A stretch of 64,000 nt of DNA from Citrobacter koseri ATCC BAA-895 (GCF_000018045.1 NC_009792.1:2728001-2792000), one strand, 5' to 3'. Shown: positions 27,379 to 40,785, counted from the stretch's first letter. Numbers and translations are program-made. Notes: generated by a model not told the origin, from the sequence alone.

Positions 27379-27677
27379 GTTTGACTTTAAAACCTCTGTA
27401 ACGTCAACCAGCCCGGGCACGGACTGGTTATTCTGTTATAGGGATTTTAGCTCACACTTTCAACGAGCAGTTACATATTGTTTTGTAAGCAAGCGCTTAC
27501 CTCCGTAAATTTAACCAGGAACAGCGCGAACTGGCCTATCCAACCGATCACAGGTTAACGCCGTCAGAACAGGCGCTCCGGCCACCACACCTCACGCGCA
27601 GATTGAAACCAACAGCCCAGGATGTTTTAATGAAAAAATAGCCAAAATATCAATGTAATTTTGCTTCAGGTGCAAAA

Positions 27678-28592
27678 ATGAAAGCCACTTCAGAAGAACT
27701 CGTGATATTTGTTGCCGTAGTCGAAAGCGGTAGCTTTAGCCGCGCTGCGGAGCAACTTGGACAGGCGAATTCTGCGGTCAGCCGGGCGGTCAAAAAGCTG
27801 GAAATGAAACTGGGCGTGAGTCTGCTTAATCGCACAACACGCCAGTTGAGTCTGACGGAAGAAGGCGAACGTTATTTTCGTCGCGTGCAGTCAATACTAC
27901 AAGACATGGCCGCCGCTGAAACGGAGGTGATGGAAACGCGAAGCACTCCACGCGGTCTGTTGCGTATCGACGCCGCCACGCCGGTGATACTGCACTTTCT
28001 GATGCCGCTGGTTAAGCCTTTTCGCGAGCGTTATCCAGAAATGACGCTATCACTGGTTTCCTCAGAAACATTCATCAATCTGATTGAACGAAAGGTCGAT
28101 GTCGCCATACGTGCCGGGACGCTGACCGATTCAAGCCTGCGCGCCCGCCCGCTCTTTACCAGTTATCGAAAGATTATCGCGTCGCCGGATTATATTGCCC
28201 GCTTTGGCAAACCCGAAACCATTGAAGAGTTAAAACAGCATCTATGTCTCGGATTCACTGAACCGGCTTCGCTCAATACATGGCCTGTAGCATGCAGCGA
28301 CGGACAACTCCATGAAATCAGCAGCGGTCTGTCGTCAAATAGCGGTGAGACGCTCAAGCAGCTTTGTCTGAGTGGTAACGGGATCGCCTGCCTGTCTGAC
28401 TATATGATTGATAAAGAAATCGCGCGGGGAGAGCTTGTGGAGCTGATGGCCGATAAGCGCCTACCGGTAGAGATGCCTTTCAGTGCCGTTTATTACAGCG
28501 ATCGTGCGGTCAGTACCCGCATTCGGGCATTTATCGATTTTCTCAGCGATCATGTAAAAACAGCCCCCGAAGGAGCTGTAAAAGAGGGTTAA
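27678..28592 (+). CDS. yafC: LysR-type transcriptional regulator YafC
   Basis: 304 aa. An N-terminal winged helix-turn-helix (about residues 18-37, GSFSRAAEQLGQANSAVSRA) is followed by the LysR linker helix and a periplasmic-binding-protein-like effector domain (about 90-295). No effector is known. It is divergent from yafD and convergent with dkgB, so either could be a target. Its promoter region contains the inverted repeat at 27485-27500. Confidence 0.93.
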   Translation: MKATSEELVIFVAVVESGSFSRAAEQLGQANSAVSRAVKKLEMKLGVSLLNRTTRQLSLTEEGERYFRRVQSILQDMAAAETEVMETRSTPRGLLRIDAATPVILHFLMPLVKPFRERYPEMTLSLVSSETFINLIERKVDVAIRAGTLTDSSLRARPLFTSYRKIIASPDYIARFGKPETIEELKQHLCLGFTEPASLNTWPVACSDGQLHEISSGLSSNSGETLKQLCLSGNGIACLSDYMIDKEIARGELVELMADKRLPVEMPFSAVYYSDRAVSTRIRAFIDFLSDHVKTAPEGAVKEG

Positions 28593-28616
28593 GGATACAG
28601 AGAGAATGTTAGCCGA

Positions 28617-29420
28617 TCAGTCCCACTCTGGCGCCAGACCTTCCGGGCTGACAAGGCGATCGTTGCAGTCCAGTGCGGCAATCGCCTTTTTATCTTCGGC
28701 ATCCAGATGCAGATCGAGCGCCAGCAGGTTGCTTGCCAGGTTTTCACGTTTAGTGGAAGAAGGAATTACGGAGTAGCCTTCTCCCATTGCCCATGCAAGG
28801 ATCACCTGCGCCGAAGTCGCATTGTGCTTAGCGGCAATACGGGCAATCACTTCATCTTTCAGTGCCTTACCATAAGCCAACGTCATGTAAGAGGTGATGT
28901 GAATTCCATGCTGTTTTGCCCAATCCACGACCTTGCGGTTTTGCAGATACGGAGACAGTTCAATCTGGTTAGTCGCAATGTTTTCTGCGCCGACAGCGGC
29001 AATGGCTTTTTCCATCAACGGGATAGTAAAGTTAGAAATACCGATTTCGCGCGTCAGTCCCTGCTCTTTTGCTTCCAGCAGCGCCTGCATGAACTCTTCG
29101 ACAGATACCGCATCGTTTGGTGACGGCCAGTGGATCAATGCCAGATCCACATAATCAGTGCGCAGTTTTTCCAGACTTTCTTTCAGACTCAGGATCAGCT
29201 TCTCTTTGCTGAGATTTTCAGTCCAGATCTTGGTGGTGATGTACAGCTCGCCGCGCGGGATGCCACTTTCGGCAATCGCCTGACCAACAGCCGCTTCATT
29301 ATCATAGATTTGTGCAGTATCAATTGCACGATAGCCCAGTTCCAGCGCTGTTTTGACCGATGCGATAACAACATCGTCTTTCAGGCGAAAAGTACCTAAA
29401 CCAAATGCAGGGATTGTCAT
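28617..29420 (-). CDS. dkgB: 2,5-diketo-D-gluconate reductase B (aldo-keto reductase)
   Basis: 267 aa from the ATG at 29420 (MTIPAFGLGTFRL), the E. coli length. Aldo-keto reductase tetrad: D34, Y39 (DTAQIYDNEAA), the lysine in TTKIW and the histidine in LIHWPSP; the C-terminal NADPH motif is IPSSTKRENL. It reduces diketogluconate and methylglyoxal-type carbonyls. It lies next to aspU, as in E. coli beyond rrnH, which is important for interpreting the rRNA operon. Confidence 0.96.
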   Translation of the reverse strand: MTIPAFGLGTFRLKDDVVIASVKTALELGYRAIDTAQIYDNEAAVGQAIAESGIPRGELYITTKIWTENLSKEKLILSLKESLEKLRTDYVDLALIHWPSPNDAVSVEEFMQALLEAKEQGLTREIGISNFTIPLMEKAIAAVGAENIATNQIELSPYLQNRKVVDWAKQHGIHITSYMTLAYGKALKDEVIARIAAKHNATSAQVILAWAMGEGYSVIPSSTKRENLASNLLALDLHLDAEDKKAIAALDCNDRLVSPEGLAPEWD

Positions 29421-29545
29421 TGAATTCCTCATTAATTGTTGTGTCGTTAACTGAGGAGGATTATCGCGGTTGTTTTTATGCGGAAAAAGATCGTAGAACG
29501 CAGAGGATTTTTGCGAAATAAGCAATAATGGAACAGCAGGCAAGA

Positions 29546-29576
29546 AAAAAGCCCTGAGCGTTAGCTCAGGGCTCTT
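29546..29576 (-). terminator. Terminator of the rRNA operon after aspU
   Basis: On the minus strand AAGAGCCCTGAGC-TAAC-GCTCAGGGCTTTTTT forms a strong stem followed by T residues, 7 bp after aspU. Confidence 0.92.
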
Positions 29577-29582
29577 AATAAG

Positions 29583-29659
29583 TGGCGGAACGGACGGGAC
29601 TCGAACCCGCGACCCCCTGCGTGACAGGCAGGTATTCTAACCAACTGAACTACCGCTCC
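29583..29659 (-). tRNA. aspU: tRNA-Asp (anticodon GTC)
   Basis: 77 nt, the same mature sequence as the tRNA at 21262-21338. It is the last product of the rRNA operon, 51 bp after the 5S gene, which is the rrnH arrangement of E. coli. Confidence 0.97.
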
Positions 29660-29710
29660 ACCGAATTTTTCTACATCCACTGATTTCACATCAGCTTACT
29701 GCTTAATTTG

Positions 29711-29830
29711 ATGCCTGGCAGTTCCCTACTCTCGCATGGGGAGACCCCACACTACCATCGGCGCTACGGCGTTTCACTTCTGAGTTCGGCATGGGGTCAG
29801 GTGGGACCACCGCGCTACGGCCGCCAGGCA
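29711..29830 (-). rRNA. rrf: 5S ribosomal RNA
   Basis: 120 nt; TGCCTGGCGGCCGTAGCGCG at the 5' end and GGGAACTGCCAGGCAT at the 3' end pair to form helix I. It lies between 23S and aspU. Confidence 0.97.
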
Positions 29831-29922
29831 AATTCTGTTCGTCTAATGCCTCTCGCATTAAACACTAATCTGTATCAGGCTGAAAATCGTCTCTCAAATC
29901 GCCAAAACATCTTCGGCGTTGT

Positions 29923-32827
<2,905 letters not shown>

Positions 32828-32840
32828 TCACAACCCGAAG

Positions 32841-32941
32841 ATGTTTCGTGAAACACTTCGTGTTGCGAAAATTTGAGAGACTCATACACACTTTACGTGT
32901 GTCGTTTCAATTTTCAGCTTGATCCAGATTTTTAAAGAGCA
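32841..32941 (-). promoter_or_regulatory. 16S-23S spacer antitermination region (boxA) before 23S
   Basis: The minus strand contains GCTCTTTAAAAA (32929-32940), the spacer boxA recognised by Nus factors, between tRNA-Glu and 23S. A stem-forming ACACACTTTACGTGTGT follows, probably part of the 23S processing region. Confidence 0.65.
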
Positions 32942-33014
32942 AATATCTCAAACGTCACCCGAAGATGAGTTTTGAGATATTAAGGCAGGTGACTTTCACT
33001 CACGAACCAGCAAG

Positions 33015-33090
33015 TGGCGTCCCCTAGGGGATTCGAACCCCTGTTACCGCCGTGAAAGGGCGGTGTCCTGGGCCTCTAGACGAAGGGGAC
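33015..33090 (-). tRNA. gltV: tRNA-Glu (anticodon TTC)
   Basis: 76 nt with CCA: GTCCCCTTCGTCTAG at the 5' end, anticodon TTC, T-loop GGTTCGAATCC. It is the only tRNA in the 16S-23S spacer, which marks the operon's front half as of rrnE/B/C/G type. E. coli rrnH carries tRNA-Ile and tRNA-Ala here. Confidence 0.97.
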
Positions 33091-33175
33091 ACTGAAGTCT
33101 CAATCGCAAGACGCCTTGCTTCTTTCTTTTCATCAGACAATCTGTGTGGGCACTGCAAAGGCAGGTTCTTTCAGG

Positions 33176-34717
<1,542 letters not shown>

Positions 34718-35216
34718 AAGTTTGATGCTCGTGAATTAAACTTCGTAATGAATTACGTGTTCACTCAGAGACTTGGTATTCATTTATTGTCCGAAGACAT
34801 TAAGAATCCATGTCACTTTGAGTGCCCACACAGATTGTCTGATAAATTGTTAAAGAGCAGTTGCGACGCGCTTTAGCGCTCTGTCGCGAGGTGGCGTATA
34901 TTACGCTTTCCTCTTTCAGAGTCAACCCTGAATTTCAGGATTTTTCTCTTTAATCAACCGGCTGTTTGTGTGAAGTGATTCACATCCGCCGTGTCGATGG
35001 AGGCGCATTATAGGGAGTTCTCCGCAGGCCGCAATAGAAAAATGACAGAAAAATGACTGACTGCTGCATTCCCCAGCAAAACCCCGCCTTATACCCTTTT
35101 ACACACAGAGTTATCCACAATCCTGGCGATCATTTCCTGAATCTCTCCTTAATAAAGACGCGCTCAATACAGGAATAAAAGGGTATCGAATGGAAAAAGA
35201 AAAATTCGCGAGCGTT
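34718..35216 (-). promoter_or_regulatory. rRNA operon leader and promoters P1 and P2
   Basis: Minus-strand P1: -35 TTGCGG (35029-35034), 16 bp spacer, -10 TATAAT (35007-35012), followed by the GCGCC discriminator typical of stringently controlled rrn P1. P2: -35 TTGACT (34920-34925), 16 bp spacer, -10 TAATAT (34898-34903). The leader contains boxA TGCTCTTTAACA within 34841-34859. AT-rich UP-element sequence (35035-35060) lies upstream of P1; Fis sites probably lie beyond but I cannot place them surely. No protein gene is present in this 600-bp stretch. Confidence 0.9.
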
Positions 35217-35232
35217 GCGCAAACGTTTTCGT
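35217..35232 (+). promoter_or_regulatory. PurR operator of purHD
   Basis: GCGCAAACGTTTTCGT matches the PurR consensus ACGCAAACGTTTTCGT at 15 of 16 positions and lies 108 bp before purH. PurR repression of purHD is established in E. coli. Confidence 0.92.
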
Positions 35233-35256
35233 TACAATGCCACCGCAAAACAAGGA

Positions 35257-35307
35257 TGCCCCGTAAGGGGCGTTAGCTGAGTTTTTCACGAAAAATTCAG
35301 CTAACGC
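35257..35307 (+). other. Two adjacent hairpins in the purHD leader
   Basis: GCCCC-GTAA-GGGGC (35257-35270) shares its last G with a second hairpin of 11 bp (35270-35280 with 35297-35307), whose loop contains a further five-base stem TTTTT/AAAAA. Together the second stem is about 17 bp long. It lies between the PurR box and the purH ribosome binding site. Role unknown. Confidence 0.6.
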
Positions 35308-35339
35308 TCTCTGTAATAGTCAAATCCAGGGGATTTACC

Positions 35340-36929
35340 ATGCAACAACGTCGTCCAGTCCGCCGCGCTCTGCTCAGTGTTTCTGACAAGGCCGGTATCG
35401 TCGAATTCGCCCAGGCACTTTCCGCACGCGGTGTGGAGCTGCTGTCTACAGGGGGCACTGCCCGTCTGTTAGCAGATAAAGGTCTGCCGGTGACCGAAGT
35501 TTCCGATTACACCGGTTTCCCGGAAATGATGGATGGACGCGTGAAGACCCTGCATCCGAAAGTACACGGCGGTATTCTCGGTCGCCGTGGTCAGGATGAC
35601 GGAATTATGGAACAACACGGTATCGCGCCAATCGATATGGTTGTTGTTAACCTGTACCCGTTCGCCCAGACTGTCGCTCGTGAAGGTTGCTCGCTGGAAG
35701 ATGCCGTAGAGAACATTGATATCGGCGGCCCGACCATGGTGCGCTCCGCTGCCAAGAACCATAAAGATGTCGCTATCGTTGTAAAGAGCAGCGACTACGA
35801 CGCCATTATTAAAGAGATGGATAGCAACGACGGTTCACTGACCCTTGATACCCGCTTCGATCTCGCCATTAAAGCCTTCGAACACACCGCTGCCTACGAC
35901 AGCATGATTGCCAACTACTTCGGCAGCATGGTTCCGGCATATCACGGTGAAAGCAAAGAGGCTGCTGGCCGCTTCCCGCGTACCCTGAATCTGAACTTCA
36001 TTAAGAAGCAGGATATGCGCTACGGCGAAAACAGCCACCAGCAGGCGGCCTTCTATATAGAAGAGAATGTGCAAGAAGCATCTGTTGCGACCGCGCAGCA
36101 GGTACAGGGCAAAGCGCTCTCCTACAACAACATCGCCGATACCGACGCGGCGCTGGAGTGTGTGAAAGAGTTCAGCGAGCCCGCCTGCGTCATCGTGAAG
36201 CACGCTAACCCGTGCGGTGTGGCGGTAAGCACTTCTATTCTCGACGCCTACGATCGCGCATACAAGACTGACCCGACCTCCGCATTCGGCGGCATCATCG
36301 CGTTTAACCGCGAACTGGATGCCGAAACGGCACAGGCCATCATCTCCCGTCAGTTTGTCGAAGTGATCATTGCGCCTTCCGCATCTGAAGACGCCCTGAA
36401 GATTACCGCCGCCAAACAGAACGTGCGCGTCCTGACCTGTGGTCAGTGGGCCGAGCGCGTCCCGGGCCTGGACTTCAAACGCGTTAACGGCGGCCTGCTG
36501 GTTCAGGATCGTGACCTGGGTATGGTGACCGAAGGCGAACTGCGCGTAGTGTCCAAACGTCAGCCGACCGAACAAGAGCTGCGTGACGCGCTGTTCTGCT
36601 GGAAAGTAGCGAAGTTTGTGAAATCCAACGCGATTGTGTACGCGAAAGAGAATATGACTATCGGTATTGGCGCGGGCCAGATGAGCCGCGTTTATTCCGC
36701 GAAGATCGCCGGTATTAAAGCGGGCGATGAAGGACTGGAAGTAAAAGGTTCCGCAATGGCCTCTGACGCGTTCTTCCCGTTCCGCGACGGTATTGATGCT
36801 GCGGCTGCCGTTGGCGTGAGCTGCGTGATCCAGCCCGGTGGCTCCATCCGTGATGATGAAGTCATTGCCGCCGCTGATGAACACGGCATTGCGATGATCT
36901 TCACCGACATGCGTCACTTCCGCCATTAA
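35340..36929 (+). CDS. purH: Bifunctional AICAR transformylase / IMP cyclohydrolase
   Basis: 529 aa. The N-terminal MGS-like IMP cyclohydrolase domain (about 1-200, with STGGTARLLAD and VKTLHPKVHGGIL) is followed by the AICAR transformylase domain, whose catalytic lysine-histidine pair is K287-H288 in KHANPCGVA. It catalyses the last two steps of IMP synthesis. First gene of purHD; purD starts 15 bp after its stop. Divergent from the rRNA operon, as at E. coli rrnE. Confidence 0.98.
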   Translation: MQQRRPVRRALLSVSDKAGIVEFAQALSARGVELLSTGGTARLLADKGLPVTEVSDYTGFPEMMDGRVKTLHPKVHGGILGRRGQDDGIMEQHGIAPIDMVVVNLYPFAQTVAREGCSLEDAVENIDIGGPTMVRSAAKNHKDVAIVVKSSDYDAIIKEMDSNDGSLTLDTRFDLAIKAFEHTAAYDSMIANYFGSMVPAYHGESKEAAGRFPRTLNLNFIKKQDMRYGENSHQQAAFYIEENVQEASVATAQQVQGKALSYNNIADTDAALECVKEFSEPACVIVKHANPCGVAVSTSILDAYDRAYKTDPTSAFGGIIAFNRELDAETAQAIISRQFVEVIIAPSASEDALKITAAKQNVRVLTCGQWAERVPGLDFKRVNGGLLVQDRDLGMVTEGELRVVSKRQPTEQELRDALFCWKVAKFVKSNAIVYAKENMTIGIGAGQMSRVYSAKIAGIKAGDEGLEVKGSAMASDAFFPFRDGIDAAAAVGVSCVIQPGGSIRDDEVIAAADEHGIAMIFTDMRHFRH

Positions 36930-36944
36930 TTCACGGAGCAGACA

Positions 36945-38234
36945 ATGAAAGTATTAGTAATCGGCAACGGCGGGCGCGAACACGCCCTGGCGTGGAAAGC
37001 GGCACAATCACCGCAGGTTGAAACCGTGTATGTCGCGCCAGGTAACGCCGGAACAGCGCTGGAACCAGCGCTGCAAAACGTCGCTATTGGCGTCACGGAT
37101 ATTCCGGCACTGCTGAGCTTTGCCCAGAACGAGAAGATCGATCTGACCATCGTCGGCCCGGAAGCGCCGCTGGTGAAAGGCGTGGTGGATACTTTCCGCG
37201 CCGCTGGCCTGAAAATCTTTGGCCCAACCGAAGGCGCCGCACAGCTGGAAGGCTCCAAAGCCTTCACCAAGGATTTCCTCGCCCGTCACCAGATTCCGAC
37301 GGCGGAGTACCAGAACTTCACGGAGATCGAACCCGCGCTGGCTTACCTGCGTGAGAAAGGCGCGCCGATCGTCATTAAAGCCGACGGATTGGCTGCCGGG
37401 AAAGGCGTGATTGTGGCGATGACGCTGATCGAGGCCGAAGCCGCAGTTCATGACATGCTGGCGGGTAACGCGTTTGGCGACGCGGGACACCGTATCGTGA
37501 TCGAAGAGTTCCTCGACGGTGAAGAAGCGAGCTTCATCGTGATGGTCGATGGCGAACATGTGCTGCCAATGGCCACCAGCCAGGATCACAAACGCGTCGG
37601 CGATGGCGATACCGGGTTGAATACCGGCGGTATGGGCGCTTACTCCCCGGCACCGGTGGTGACCGACGAGGTTCATCAGCGCACGATGGAGCGCATCATT
37701 TGGCCAACCGTAAAAGGCATGGCGGCGGAAGGCAATACTTATACCGGCTTCCTGTACGCTGGGCTGATGATCGATAAACAGGGCAACCCGAAAGTTATCG
37801 AATTCAACTGCCGCTTTGGCGACCCGGAAACCCAGCCAATCATGCTGCGTATGAAATCCGATCTGGTTGAACTTTGTCTGGCTGCCTGCGACGGTAAGCT
37901 GGACGAGAAAACGTCTGAATGGGATGAGCGCGCATCGCTCGGCGTGGTGATGGCGGCTGGCGGTTATCCGGGCGACTACCGCACAGGCGATGTGATCCAC
38001 GGTCTGCCGCTGGAAGAGGTGGCGGACGGTAAGGTATTCCATGCCGGCACCAAACTGGCGGAAGATGACCGGGTCGTAACAAGCGGCGGTCGCGTACTGT
38101 GCGCCACTGCGCTAGGCCATACCGTTGCCGAAGCACAGCAGCGTGCCTACGCGCTGATGGCAGATATCCGCTGGGATAACTGCTTTAGCCGCAAAGATAT
38201 CGGCTGGCGCGCGATCGAACGCGAGCAAAACTAA
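36945..38234 (+). CDS. purD: Phosphoribosylamine-glycine ligase (GAR synthetase)
   Basis: 429 aa ATP-grasp enzyme: N-domain VIGNGGREHALAWK (5-18), ATP-grasp core IVIKADGLAAGKGVIVA and EEFLDGEEASFIVMVDG, C-domain DPETQPIMLRM. Second step of purine synthesis. Co-transcribed with purH. In E. coli zraR-zraS-zraP follow; here only a REP element separates it from yjaH. Confidence 0.98.
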   Translation: MKVLVIGNGGREHALAWKAAQSPQVETVYVAPGNAGTALEPALQNVAIGVTDIPALLSFAQNEKIDLTIVGPEAPLVKGVVDTFRAAGLKIFGPTEGAAQLEGSKAFTKDFLARHQIPTAEYQNFTEIEPALAYLREKGAPIVIKADGLAAGKGVIVAMTLIEAEAAVHDMLAGNAFGDAGHRIVIEEFLDGEEASFIVMVDGEHVLPMATSQDHKRVGDGDTGLNTGGMGAYSPAPVVTDEVHQRTMERIIWPTVKGMAAEGNTYTGFLYAGLMIDKQGNPKVIEFNCRFGDPETQPIMLRMKSDLVELCLAACDGKLDEKTSEWDERASLGVVMAAGGYPGDYRTGDVIHGLPLEEVADGKVFHAGTKLAEDDRVVTSGGRVLCATALGHTVAEAQQRAYALMADIRWDNCFSRKDIGWRAIEREQN

Positions 38235-38245
38235 CGCTGACACCT

Positions 38246-38304
38246 CTTATCCGGCCTATGGAGAGCAACTGTAGGCCGGATAAGACGCAAGCCGCCATCC
38301 GGCA
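38246..38304. repeat. REP element (purD-yjaH)
   Basis: CTTATCCGGCCTATG and GTAGGCCGGATAAGACGCAAGCCGCCATCCGGCA form a REP pair. It is the only sequence between the convergent genes purD and yjaH. Confidence 0.88.
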
Positions 38305-38308
38305 ATCA

Positions 38309-39007
38309 TCAGAACGTCTTCTCTATAGGTTGCCAGTGGCAGAAGTCTTCATTGGCCACCAGCAGCAGTTGAGAGCCATCAGGCGCCTCCAGCCATGCCA
38401 CACTCACCTCTATTGATGAACGCTGCTGACGTCGCTCTATGTGGCTGATAGCCCACGCATCCAGGTCTGGTTTCAACGTTTCGCCTTCGCAGGTAGTTAC
38501 CGTACGGTCTGCATGCCAGCGTCCCTGACGCAGTACGACGCGCCCCTGACGCAATGCGTCACTGGTCTGGCGGATCTGATTGGCGCGATAGCGGTATAAG
38601 GCGATCTGGTCGCTGGAAAGCTGCTGCTTCTGCCCGTCGACTTCATGCTGCATAAAACTGAGCTCGCCATGATCGTCGAAGCGTGCGCGAATATGTTCAG
38701 AAGGTTTGCTGTAAATATTGAGTTCAATCAGGGAGAGCATGTCGCCCTGCCAGCGGTATTCGCTGGTTGTGGTGCTGCCGTTACGCCACGGGCTAAAGAC
38801 CGAGAGCAGATGGACGCCATCGCTGGAATCTTTACGCCAGATGCGTACCGCACCCTGGTCGTCAACATAACCGCTGGCCGTAAACGGTGGAAGCGTCGTG
38901 TTATGGCTACAAGCGGACAGCAACAGCGCGCCTGCCAACGTCAGCATACGACGCCAGACAGACAAAAGGGGCGAGAGCGCCCCTTCATTAAAACTGTTCA
39001 CTGCCAC
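38309..39007 (-). CDS. yjaH: DUF1481 lipoprotein-like protein YjaH
   Basis: 232 aa as read from 39007. The stretch MLTLAGALLLSACSH (about residues 21-35) is a good lipoprotein signal with lipobox LSAC, so the true start may be the internal ATG at about 38947 and the mature protein a periplasm-facing lipoprotein. The remainder is beta-rich and belongs to an enterobacterial family of unknown function. It lies 5 bp downstream of hupA and is probably co-transcribed with it. Confidence 0.88.
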   Translation of the reverse strand: MAVNSFNEGALSPLLSVWRRMLTLAGALLLSACSHNTTLPPFTASGYVDDQGAVRIWRKDSSDGVHLLSVFSPWRNGSTTTSEYRWQGDMLSLIELNIYSKPSEHIRARFDDHGELSFMQHEVDGQKQQLSSDQIALYRYRANQIRQTSDALRQGRVVLRQGRWHADRTVTTCEGETLKPDLDAWAISHIERRQQRSSIEVSVAWLEAPDGSQLLLVANEDFCHWQPIEKTF

Positions 39008-39012
39008 GCGAA

Positions 39013-39285
39013 TTACTTAACTGCGTCTTTCAGTGCTTTACCAGAAACAAACGCCGGTACATTCGCTGCAGCGATTTTGATTTCTTTACCGGTCTGCGGG
39101 TTGCGGCCAGTACGCTCAGCGCGGTGGTTCACTTTGAAGGTACCGAAACCAACCAGTTGTACAGCATCGCCTTCTTTCAGAGACTCAGTAATAGCAGCCA
39201 GAGTGGATTCCAGAGCAGCTTTAGCCTGGGTTTTGGACAGTTCTGCTTTGTCTGCAATTACATCAATCAGTTGAGTCTTGTTCAT
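39013..39285 (-). CDS. hupA: DNA-binding protein HU-alpha
   Basis: 90 aa nucleoid protein. The family signature GFGTFKVNHRAERTGRNPQT (about 46-65) and the arm with the DNA-intercalating proline in NVPAF are intact. It forms dimers with itself and with HU-beta, bends DNA and compacts the nucleoid. Preceded by AAGGATAAC. yjaG lies upstream on the same strand, 186 bp away. Confidence 0.98.
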   Translation of the reverse strand: MNKTQLIDVIADKAELSKTQAKAALESTLAAITESLKEGDAVQLVGFGTFKVNHRAERTGRNPQTGKEIKIAAANVPAFVSGKALKDAVK

Positions 39286-39471
39286 AAGTTATCCTTACAA
39301 TGTGTTTATCGCTTGCTAAGCATCGAGTGCGACGGAAATGCCAGAAAAGCACTCTCCTGCATACACGCACCGATAGCCACTTTTTTTCGCCCCCCAAATG
39401 TAGACCAGACGGGGGGCGGAAGGGAAGCCTCTAGGCACGACAAATCAGGCGTTAAATCACGTTTTCTGGTG

Positions 39472-40062
39472 TCATTGCTCAAAATTTATACCGATATTGC
39501 TCTCACCGGCCTCGCGCAGGTCTGCCCGAAGCCCTTTTATCAGCTCAATATCGCGTTCTTCGCAGTCGGCCAAAAGTCGGAATATTTCCCACTGAATGTC
39601 CCATTCCTGTTCAACAGCCGGGTTTTCTTTGAGCTCTTCATCGGTCATTTCTCGACCAGCCTGAGTCATTTCCAGCATCGCAACCGTGGTAATGGATGTC
39701 TTACTGACCTCAATGGCATGTTCCAGCGTTTCGCCACTAAGACGAGAATGCATTAACTCGCTTAATGCAACGCAGGCATCAATCGCCGGGTAAACGCCGT
39801 ACAGGTCAAAATCGTCAGCAGCCGGAATCGCTTCCTCAAACTTTTCCAGCTGGCTGTCAAAATTGACCTTCGCATCTTTCACCGTCAGCGTTTCCCAGAT
39901 GAGATCCAGGATTCGGCGGTACACCTGCCCATCGCCAAAACCCGTCTGCTGACAGAACATGGCATAGTTCGGATACATACGCTCGCACAAACAAGCCATA
40001 AAGGTGACGTGCTGCCAGCTTTCCAGGCGTTCCAGACGCAGATGAATCGGGTTTTGTAACAT
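39472..40062 (-). CDS. yjaG: DUF416 family protein YjaG
   Basis: 196 aa soluble, mainly helical protein of the DUF416 family; conserved stretches are FMACLCERMYPNYAMFCQQT (near 20-39) and VYPAIDACVALSELMHS. No function is established. It sits downstream of nfi (42 bp) and may belong to the hemE-nfi-yjaG transcript. Confidence 0.92.
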   Translation of the reverse strand: MLQNPIHLRLERLESWQHVTFMACLCERMYPNYAMFCQQTGFGDGQVYRRILDLIWETLTVKDAKVNFDSQLEKFEEAIPAADDFDLYGVYPAIDACVALSELMHSRLSGETLEHAIEVSKTSITTVAMLEMTQAGREMTDEELKENPAVEQEWDIQWEIFRLLADCEERDIELIKGLRADLREAGESNIGINFEQ

Positions 40063-40104
40063 GTTGAATTCTCGAAATCAGAAATGAGCCGCAGTGTACC
40101 TGAA

Positions 40105-40776
40105 TCAGCGGTGATTTGCTTGCCAGCGCACAAACGCCGGACGCTCTGATGCCACCGCATCCGCCCAGCGCGTCGGTTCCGGCAGACGGTAGCCTTGCAT
40201 ACAGCGCTGCACCCACGCCAACGCGCTGTCGGTACTCACGCGATGTCCGGTCGCGATAAACAGCGGGTTACAGCGCGCTTTGCTGCGCCAGACCCAGGCT
40301 AACTGCTCGCCTTTGTCCATCAGCGGGGCCAGCGCGCCAGGTTCGGCGGAAAGCGGCTCAAACTTGCCGCACAGCCGTTTTTTCGCTACGCCGATGGTGG
40401 GTACATCCATCATCAATCCAAAGTGGCTTGCCACCCCCAGACGACGCGGGTGGGAAATACCGTGCCCATCGACAAAGACTAAATCCGGTTTTTGTGACAG
40501 CTGTTCCCACGCCGCCAACAGCGCAGGATACTCGCGAAAGGAGAGGAAGCCGGGGATATACGGCATGGTAGTGGCGATACGCGCCACTTTGTATTCCACC
40601 AGCTCAAGCGCTGGATACGTCAACAGCACCATCGCCGCTCGCGTCACTTCCCCGCCCTGCTCGAACCCAACATCCGCCCCGGCGATCAGATCCGGCGGAT
40701 CGTTATCAAGGCGATCCTCGCGGATCACCGACGAGGCGAGTTCAATTTGTTGAGCGCGTAGCGACGCGAGATCCAT
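40105..40776 (-). CDS. nfi: Endonuclease V (deoxyinosine 3' endonuclease)
   Basis: 223 aa, the E. coli length. D35 in IAGADVGFE is the first metal ligand, and [14 protein letters not shown] (about 101-114) contains the second acidic group. It nicks DNA at the second bond 3' to deoxyinosine and other deaminated bases. 9 bp after hemE on the same strand, so one operon with nudC-hemE-nfi. Confidence 0.96.
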
Positions 40777-40785
40777 AATGACTCC

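Noticed and set aside
35835..38042. Open frames antisense to purH and purD
   Set aside because: No motifs, fully covered by well-supported genes on the plus strand.
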